From Deltaproteobacteria bacterium (GTDB lineage: Bacteria; Bdellovibrionota_B; Oligoflexia; Oligoflexales; Bog-1112): a DNA stretch of 5,290 bases. The DNA lies in assembly GCA_003136475.1 (NCBI GenBank), contig PLEQ01000226.1:3327-8616 (forward strand). Reading direction: 5' to 3'. Made by a program: the position numbers and the translations under genes. Shown piece after piece: positions 1 to 5,290 of the stretch. The notes beneath the pieces were generated by a model, which saw nothing but the letters and a program-made list of their open reading frames with translations, had not been told where the DNA came from and ran no database searches. Numbering within the stretch: the stretch's first letter is position 1; each line of letters begins with the position of its first letter.

Positions 1-329
1 CAATCCACGTCGCTGTCCAAGCTCTGCAACAGGGATTGAACAAAGTCGAAGCCGATGACGAGGCCATTGCCCGTGACTTGGATGAGGCCTGGGAACTTTT
101 GGGTGAGGCTCTCCAGACCGCTTTGCGGGCCAGTGGTGTGAGTGATGCCTATGAGCGCATTAAGAAGCTCACCCGCGGTCGAGCTTTGGGCCATCGCGAA
201 TACCTCCGTTTGGTCGATGAAGCCTCGGAAATAAATGCAGATCTTAAGAGTCGCTTGCGGAATTTACGACCTCGGGATTATGTAGGGCTTGCGCCGGACT
301 TGGTGCGGGCGCATATGACGGATCTTTAG
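1..329 (+). CDS. purB: Adenylosuccinate lyase, C-terminal part (cut by left edge)
   Basis: This is the 3' end of a gene whose reading frame is open to the left edge (first full codon at base 3), leaving about 108 residues before the TAG stop at 327-329. Adenylosuccinate lyase acts in the cytoplasm twice in purine synthesis: it releases fumarate from SAICAR and from adenylosuccinate. From memory, the fragment follows the C-terminal region of E. coli PurB: VQALQQGLNKVE near the start, a LDEAWELLGEALQT segment (E. coli has LDHNWEVLAEPIQT), the YERIKKLTRG motif (LTRG at 168-179), and an ending RPRDYVGLAPDLV (E. coli TPANYIGRAI). The Bacillus-type enzyme ends differently. The catalytic residues of the superfamily lie upstream of the window, so activity cannot be judged. 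The TTG at 36 is not a real start, because the homology continues upstream of it. The next gene follows after 9 bases. Confidence 0.9.
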   Translation, partial: IHVAVQALQQGLNKVEADDEAIARDLDEAWELLGEALQTALRASGVSDAYERIKKLTRGRALGHREYLRLVDEASEINADLKSRLRNLRPRDYVGLAPDLVRAHMTDL

Positions 330-332
330 GGG
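328..332 (+). promoter_or_regulatory. Shine-Dalgarno sequence of the marC-like gene
   Basis: AGGGG lies 6 bases before the ATG at 339 and overlaps the TAG stop codon of purB (327-329). The ribosome-binding site therefore sits where ribosomes finishing purB terminate, which favours coupled translation. It also supports 339 as the start. Confidence 0.7.
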
Positions 333-338
333 TGATGC

Positions 339-992
339 ATGAATCTTGTTACGCTGGCACTGGCCGAATTCGCTTCGACGTTCGCTGCTGTGTTCGTCAT
401 TATCGATCCGTTCGCAGTGGTGCCGGTCTATTTGTCCATAACTGAAAAACTGGGACGTGAAGAGCAGCTTGTGGTGTGTCGCAAGGCTGGTCTGATTTCG
501 TGTGTGATCCTGCTGATCTTTGCGTTTTCCGGCACGACGATTTTTAACATTTTTGGCATCTCGCTGCCAGCCTTTCAAATCGCGGGTGGGATTCTCCTTT
601 TGTTGTTGGGGATCGCGCAGCTCAACGCCAACCGTCGACGCGTCAAATATGAAGAAAAGTTGGAGTCTCTTGAAAAAGAAGACGTCTCGATTTTTCCTCT
701 GGCTATGCCTTTGATCGCCGGTCCAGGAGCGATTTCAACCGTCGTTTTGATCTCGAGCCAACTGAAACGTTTTCACGAATATATCATTCTCGGTCTCTCG
801 GTAAGTGCCGCAGTCTTTAGTACCTACTTGATTCTACGCTTCGCTCCTCGGCTCTTTCGCTTTCTCGGTACTACGGGTTTAAATCTGCTGACCCGCATCA
901 TGGGTATACTTCTGACGGCAATTGCGGTGCAGTTTATTATCAACGGACTTACGGAAGTCTTTGTCAAAATTCTTCATCTCACACCGCCTTAA
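339..992 (+). CDS. MarC family (UPF0056) integral membrane protein
   Basis: This encodes 217 residues, the usual length for MarC proteins, with about six hydrophobic segments (roughly residues 9-31, 51-70, 75-93, 117-138, 147-165 and 184-206). Family hallmarks are visible: IDPFAVVPVYLSIT near residues 22-35, an AFQIAGGILLLLLG segment at 78-91, PLAMPLIAGPGAIS at about 120-133, and a C-terminal LTRIMGILLTAIAVQFI helix at about 184-200. A charged cytoplasmic-type loop (KYEEKLESLEKED) separates the two halves. MarC proteins sit in the inner membrane. E. coli MarC was once linked to multiple antibiotic resistance, but later work did not support this, and the substrate is unknown; a name such as NAAT transporter is tentative. 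The ATG is supported by AGGGG 6 bases upstream. It lies 9 bases after purB and 7 bases before the next gene, so it is probably in the same transcript. Confidence 0.92.
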   Translation: MNLVTLALAEFASTFAAVFVIIDPFAVVPVYLSITEKLGREEQLVVCRKAGLISCVILLIFAFSGTTIFNIFGISLPAFQIAGGILLLLLGIAQLNANRRRVKYEEKLESLEKEDVSIFPLAMPLIAGPGAISTVVLISSQLKRFHEYIILGLSVSAAVFSTYLILRFAPRLFRFLGTTGLNLLTRIMGILLTAIAVQFIINGLTEVFVKILHLTPP

Positions 993-994
993 GG
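991..994 (+). promoter_or_regulatory. Shine-Dalgarno sequence deciding the start of the Wzy-like gene
   Basis: AAGG overlaps the TAA stop of the MarC gene (990-992) and lies 5 bases before ATG 1000. It identifies 1000 as the start, rather than the earlier in-frame ATG at 922, which lies inside the MarC coding region and has no clear ribosome-binding site. Confidence 0.65.
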
Positions 995-999
995 TCAAG

Positions 1000-2284
1000 A
1001 TGTACAAAGCGGCTGCCCTTTTAAGCGTTTTTTTGTTTGGTGGAGTTGCTGTCCAAGCTTTTGGTTATTACCTGATCTTGTGCCTTGTACCGGGCGTGTA
1101 TTATTGGCGCACATGTTTCGCTCCGGTCTTCTATCAGCGTATGCGCACCTTGGCTGCAGGCCTTTTCCTGCTGTGGGTGATTTTTCCGATCACCAATTTT
1201 TTGAATTATTTCACAAGTGACGATGCCGTAGAGCTGTCTTTCAGCCAGCTCTGTAAAAGTCACTTCAGCTCGGCCGTGGGCATTACCGCAGTCCTCTTGT
1301 TTTTTTTCTCTTGGAAAGATCGTCTCTTTAACGCCGGTAGGCAAGCACCGGCTAGAGCTCCCTCGTTATTTATCCCCTTTCTCAATGGCCTGGTTATTAC
1401 GGCCTGTATCGAGTGCGTCTATCTTTTTTATGAACAGGTGTGGGGGATGAATTTTCTCGGAGTGCCGTTTACTGAAAATCGGCGGATGGCAGAAGGCTTC
1501 TTTCGTGTCCCAGGTTTTTACAGCCACCCGCTTAGCTTAGCTGGTGTCGGTCTGGCTTTGTTTGCTTTCACGAGTGCTTTGCCGTTCCAAAACACCAAGG
1601 TCTTAGCCGCGTGGAAGACCTCTGTGCTCATACTGGCATCTTGCTACTGTGTGCTCGCGAGCGGTGGTCGTGTTGCGCTCGTGCTGCTTGTGCTGGTTGG
1701 GGTTTTCGCATTTTTATTTTCATTTGTAAAACAGCTCAAGCGCCGAGAATCTATTTTACAAGGGCGTAAGATGCTCTGGTATGCCGTGGTGCTGGTTGCG
1801 GTCTTGCTATTTTGGCTAGTCTTGCGCGACTCTGGCCTTGAAAATCGTTTCCTGAGCTTGGTCGACCTGGTGCAAAATCCTGACTTCGACCGTCTTAAAT
1901 TTTGGCAAGTGCACTGGCGTATGTTTTTGGACCAACCGGTCTGGGGCCAAGGTCTTGCCTTGTTGAATGCCTACAAACGTGACCAGTATTATGAGCTCCT
2001 GGGTTTTGGCCCACTCGTTTCCAAATATCCGGCGCACAATTTGCCGCTTGAAGTTCTGAGCAACGTTGGCTTAGCAGGAACAGGCGTCCTGCTCGGAGGG
2101 GCTTGGCTAGTTTGGCGAGCCTTGACGCAGACCAGCGCGGGCGTACCTAGAGTGTATCTACGTGCCCTGCTTGGTGCTGTAGCGTTAAACTTCATAAATG
2201 GTTTTACACAAAATGTTTTCTTCGATTCCAGCGTCATGTACATATACCTGTCTTTTCTTCTCTTGATCTTGTGGAGTGACGCGG

Positions 2285-2301
<17 letters not shown>
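1000..2301 (+). CDS. O-antigen ligase/polymerase-like (Wzy/WaaL) membrane protein
   Basis: This encodes 433 residues and is strongly hydrophobic, with about ten or more membrane segments. Features of the Wzy_C/O-antigen ligase superfamily are visible: VPGFYSHPLSLAG at about residues 170-182, SGGRVALVLLVLVG at 221-234 (R223), a large extracytoplasmic loop at about 277-352 holding DRLKFWQVHWRMF (R298) and PVWGQG (313-318), and then PAHNLPLEVLSNVGLAGTG at 344-362 (H346). In WaaL ligases, arginines and a histidine in the periplasmic loop are needed to transfer undecaprenyl-linked glycan. R298 and H346 are candidates for these roles by position only. The family includes lipid A-core ligases, O-unit polymerases and exopolysaccharide or protein glycan transferases, and sequence alone does not separate them. 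Translation from ATG 922 would add 26 residues overlapping the MarC gene without a membrane-start character, so 1000 is preferred. The gene overlaps the next one by about 17 bases. No other polysaccharide gene is adjacent on this strand. Confidence 0.82.
2273..2276 (+). promoter_or_regulatory. Shine-Dalgarno sequence for the AP endonuclease gene, inside the Wzy-like gene
   Basis: GGAG (within TGGAGTGA) lies 8 bases before the in-frame GTG at 2285. It is too close to GTG 2276, which it overlaps, and too far from GTG 2303 and ATG 2309, neither of which has a clear site of its own. It therefore favours GTG 2285 as the start of the downstream gene. Confidence 0.5.
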
Positions 2302-3073
<772 letters not shown>

Positions 3074-3081
3074 GCGACCTA

Positions 3082-4614
3082 CTAACGTATCCAGGCTTCC
3101 ACATTGCGCAGCTTGACTTGTCGACTCCGGCTTAGGTTGGTGGCATAGAAGAAAATTTCATTATCTTTGAGCGTCCACAAACGAAAGCGACAGGTCGCGC
3201 GATCGACATCACAGGGACGTGAATTCCATGTGTAGTCATAGGAATAAGCCCCCACAAATTGCACGGAAAGAGACCACACAAACAACAGAGCAAACGCGCT
3301 ACGGCGCCAGAGAGAGCGATTTTTTTCGAGAGCCGGTGCGAGAAACAAACAGAGAAAAGGACACGCCTCCAAGAGCGTACGATAGCCATAACTCCACCCA
3401 CCCCACCAGTCAAACCAACTGGCCTGAATCAAAAAAAATGTGAGTGGAATCGGAATGAGATAGCGGAAAGGCAGCCATTTTTTATTTTTGAAAATTTCCC
3501 ACACCCCAAGGATGCCGATAATAAGCAAAGGTGAAAAAAAGAAGAGTCCCCGTGATGGCGAGAAGAGCATGCCAGGAATGCTCTCGCGAAAGTTCCACTG
3601 CCAAACTTCGGCAAGACCAGTTTTAAACTGAGCAATATTGCGTCCGATCTCAGTCTGGCCAAATTTTGTCATATGGCCGAAGATGACAAAATTATAATAG
3701 AATTGAATGATGAGCATGGGTAAAACGCCCAGTAAAAAGGCGAGAGCTCTTTGGCGTCGGAGCAGGAAAAAATAGCTCCCAAAAAGCGGAACGAGCAGAA
3801 AGTTTGTAGGTCGGCAAAAGGCTGCTAAACCTACCGCTAGCCCGCAGAGCACAGTATCGAAGTTCAACAGCTGCATGAGAGACGGCAGATTGAGTGCAAA
3901 ATTGGGCTGATGCCACCCTTGGCGCGGGAGGGGAGCTTTTTTGCTCTCGTTCGCTCTTGCGATCATCTGGAGATGCTCACTTCGTAAAAAGAAGTAGGTC
4001 GCAAGGGTCACGAAAAAAATCGAAGGTGTCTGCTGCCAGAGAGTTTGACTCGCAACACTGTAGACACAGGTTCCTAAAGCGTAGAAGAGACTCACCAGGA
4101 ACGCAATCCTTTGCGAACAGAGTAAACACAAGATGAGAAAGACCAACATCGCTGAGAGCGCGACATAGGTCGCAGCGGCTACTTTGCCGGTAAACCACAG
4201 AACTTTGATGTTATCGAGAAGCTTGCGATCGTAGGCTGCAATCGCTGCATAAAAAGGGAGTGCAGCTATACCGACACCAATGCCGTAGGTATTGGCAAAT
4301 TCTGCAGGGTTTTGCGTCCAAGCCAGGGAGTAAACACGAGGTCGTGGTGTTAAGAGGCCAAAAGAGAGAAGGTCGGGACGGACGCGCATAAGGACATCGA
4401 AGTTTTCGTAATTCACGTTCTGCCAACCGGTATTCGTGTTCAGGCCCCAATTGAACAGACGGGGAAATTTCTCAGCTGGAATGATGAAGCGGCCATATTT
4501 GAGAATAGCGACGGGTAGATGAACGTTGATTCTGGCGTCGTTACCAGTGAGGAAGACTTTGTAGTCCACAAGATAGACACTCAATGCAATGAGAAAAATG
4601 CAAAGTGCTTTCAA
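3082..4614 (-). CDS. Polytopic membrane protein, probable GT-C (family 39-like) glycosyltransferase
   Basis: This encodes 510 residues and reads leftward. The start is TTG at 4614, chosen because a perfect AGGAGG lies 9 bases upstream and no other start lies near. The first hydrophobic segment (about 3-22) follows at once, and roughly ten more are visible (about 108-128, 144-166, 168-187, 196-210, 255-285, 290-311, 355-372, 382-399, 415-429 and 438-457). The protein has the outline of GT-C enzymes, which move sugars from polyprenyl-phosphate donors outside the membrane. A GNDARIN acidic motif (24-30) follows the first membrane segment, where GT-C proteins carry a catalytic acidic residue. NTYGIGVGIAALPFYA (108-123), LWQQTPSIFF (192-201), FCRPTNFLL (266-274) and SWFDWWGGWSYGYR (399-412) fit patterns of this group. 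A soluble tail after the last membrane segment (about 460-510) includes TWNSRPCDVDRATC and RLWTLKDNEI, with cysteines at 468 and 475. Donor and acceptor are unknown. It lies 30 bases downstream of the SIS-like gene and is probably co-transcribed with it. Confidence 0.65.
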   Translation of the reverse strand: MKALCIFLIALSVYLVDYKVFLTGNDARINVHLPVAILKYGRFIIPAEKFPRLFNWGLNTNTGWQNVNYENFDVLMRVRPDLLSFGLLTPRPRVYSLAWTQNPAEFANTYGIGVGIAALPFYAAIAAYDRKLLDNIKVLWFTGKVAAATYVALSAMLVFLILCLLCSQRIAFLVSLFYALGTCVYSVASQTLWQQTPSIFFVTLATYFFLRSEHLQMIARANESKKAPLPRQGWHQPNFALNLPSLMQLLNFDTVLCGLAVGLAAFCRPTNFLLVPLFGSYFFLLRRQRALAFLLGVLPMLIIQFYYNFVIFGHMTKFGQTEIGRNIAQFKTGLAEVWQWNFRESIPGMLFSPSRGLFFFSPLLIIGILGVWEIFKNKKWLPFRYLIPIPLTFFLIQASWFDWWGGWSYGYRTLLEACPFLCLFLAPALEKNRSLWRRSAFALLFVWSLSVQFVGAYSYDYTWNSRPCDVDRATCRFRLWTLKDNEIFFYATNLSRSRQVKLRNVEAWIR

Positions 4615-4623
4615 GGTATGGCA

Positions 4624-4629
4624 CCTCCT
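4624..4629 (-). promoter_or_regulatory. Shine-Dalgarno sequence for the TTG-started membrane protein
   Basis: Read on the minus strand this is a perfect AGGAGG, 9 bases before TTG 4614 and within the 30-base gap after the SIS-like gene. It decides the start: the next in-frame ATG is about 75 codons further in and would remove the first membrane segment and the GNDARIN motif. Confidence 0.75.
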
Positions 4630-4644
4630 GGCGACGATGGAAAA

Positions 4645-5290
4645 TTACAGCGTGGGTCCTTCTAAATACCAATTATACATGTAAGTCTGTCGATCTTTAC
4701 CAGCCCAACTGACTTGGTCGATATTCATCGACTCAATCCAGCGGAGGACAAAGTGGTTAAAGACCATTTCATATTCGAGGATGCTGAGATCTTCCGGAAG
4801 TTGGGAATCCAGCTCCCAGAACGGATAACGATCCCCAATCATCATCTTAATGCGGGGGATCATCTGCCGATCGGAGGCCGAATTTTTGAAAAGTATAAAA
4901 TGAGTGATTCTACCGCGCGAATATTGGTACTCCACGTTTTGAAAAACGCCGTGGGAGAATTCCATATAGTCGACGAGGCGGACGGAGTTCAGGAAGGCGC
5001 CCTCTTCGAGTTTGCTAACCATGTTTTTAAAATAGGAATTGAGAGGATAGCTGAGAAGAATCACCACTTGGGGATCGAGTTTGAGACTATCGAAAAAGCC
5101 ATCTGCCGGAAGTCGTTTAGTGCAGGTATTTAAAGTTGTGTAGATGAATTTTTCATCGGCTAGAGACACTTGCGAATTGGGACCGAGTAACTTGTAGATA
5201 AAATAGTAGGCGACCAGCGGGCCGATCGTTCGGATGAGGGTGGTGTACTCGTCTTCGAGCGGATAGTGATAGATCGCACAGTGGTTTCTC
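4645..5290 (-). CDS. Partial SIS-domain-like protein (C-terminal 214 residues)
   Basis: The reading frame is open to the right edge, so the N-terminus is missing. The GTG at 5169 is an internal codon, not a supported start: the frame continues upstream without a stop and I see no clear ribosome-binding site. The visible part resembles the second half of a SIS (phosphosugar isomerase) domain as in GlmS. KLEEGAFLNSVRLVDYMEFSHG (codons about 4948-5013; key residues K and EE, then E at 4960-4962, H at 4951-4953, G at 4948-4950) parallels the GlmS pattern KLKE followed by ELKHG. A beta-strand-like ITHFILFKN follows. A C-terminal helix, EYEMVFNHFVLRWIESMNIDQ, is followed by WAGKDRQ, whose lysine (4696-4698) is placed like the GlmS lysine in LAKSVTVE. 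SIS proteins bind or isomerise sugar phosphates, or sense them in regulators. No membrane segment or DNA-binding motif is visible in this part. The match is by pattern only, and an unrelated hypothetical protein cannot be excluded. That it is a real gene is much surer than its family. Confidence 0.55.
   Translation of the reverse strand, partial: RNHCAIYHYPLEDEYTTLIRTIGPLVAYYFIYKLLGPNSQVSLADEKFIYTTLNTCTKRLPADGFFDSLKLDPQVVILLSYPLNSYFKNMVSKLEEGAFLNSVRLVDYMEFSHGVFQNVEYQYSRGRITHFILFKNSASDRQMIPRIKMMIGDRYPFWELDSQLPEDLSILEYEMVFNHFVLRWIESMNIDQVSWAGKDRQTYMYNWYLEGPTL

Noticed and set aside
264..578. 104-codon minus-strand open frame spanning the end of purB and the start of the MarC gene
   Set aside because: It lies opposite two well-recognised genes and its translation is rich in scattered H, R, K and Q without domain character. 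It is a shadow frame.
339..992. Annotation of the MarC protein as an antibiotic resistance determinant
   Set aside because: The family name is historical, and work on E. coli marC did not support a role in multiple antibiotic resistance. Nothing here suggests a resistance context.
922..999. In-frame upstream ATG that would add 26 residues to the Wzy-like protein
   Set aside because: It lies inside the MarC coding region, has no good ribosome-binding site, and adds a charged stretch before the natural membrane start. ATG 1000 has AAGG at the right distance.
1333..1352. GCCGGT / ACCGGC inverted repeat with an 8-base loop
   Set aside because: It lies in the middle of the Wzy-like coding region with no T-run after it, so it is not a terminator. 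A 6-base stem is easily found by chance.
4714..5133. 139-codon open frame on the plus strand opposite the SIS-like gene
   Set aside because: It is antisense to a longer frame that matches a protein family pattern. Its translation shows no recognisable motif, it lacks a clear ribosome-binding site, and it probably reflects codon bias of the real gene.

Overview
The window is a dense, protein-coding stretch of a bacterial chromosome. The organism is most likely Gram-negative: it has an O-antigen ligase/polymerase-like membrane protein, a MarC-family inner-membrane protein, and an adenylosuccinate lyase C-terminus that resembles the E. coli type rather than the Bacillus type. Base composition looks moderate, and start codons are mixed (ATG, GTG, TTG) with good Shine-Dalgarno sequences. 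Lineage cannot be fixed from this sequence; a deltaproteobacterial or Bdellovibrio-like origin is only a guess. No tRNA, rRNA, CRISPR array, insertion sequence or phage gene is visible.

Plus strand, 1-3073: four tightly packed genes. They are the 3' end of purB (adenylosuccinate lyase, cut by the left edge), a MarC-family membrane protein (339-992), a Wzy/WaaL-like polytopic membrane protein (1000-2301), and an ExoA/APE1-type AP endonuclease (exodeoxyribonuclease III family, about 2285-3073). Gaps are 9 and 7 bases, followed by a 17-base overlap. The first two Shine-Dalgarno sequences overlap the preceding stop codon and the third lies inside the preceding gene. This is the layout of one polycistronic unit with translational coupling, although the four products belong to different processes: purine synthesis, an unknown membrane function, surface polysaccharide assembly, and base-excision repair.

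Minus strand, 3082-5290: two genes read leftward towards the first group. The upstream one (4645 to beyond the right edge) is partial, and its visible part looks like the C-terminal half of a SIS (sugar isomerase) domain protein. It is followed 30 bases later by a 510-residue polytopic membrane protein resembling GT-C fold (family 39-like) glycosyltransferases, which starts at TTG behind a perfect AGGAGG. A sugar-phosphate-type protein next to a lipid-linked-sugar glycosyltransferase suggests an envelope or glycan role, but this is inference.

The two groups converge with only 8 bases between stop codons and no recognisable terminator. No convincing new system is visible. The points most worth following up are the divergent SIS-like protein paired with the GT-C protein, and the Wzy-like gene embedded between housekeeping genes.
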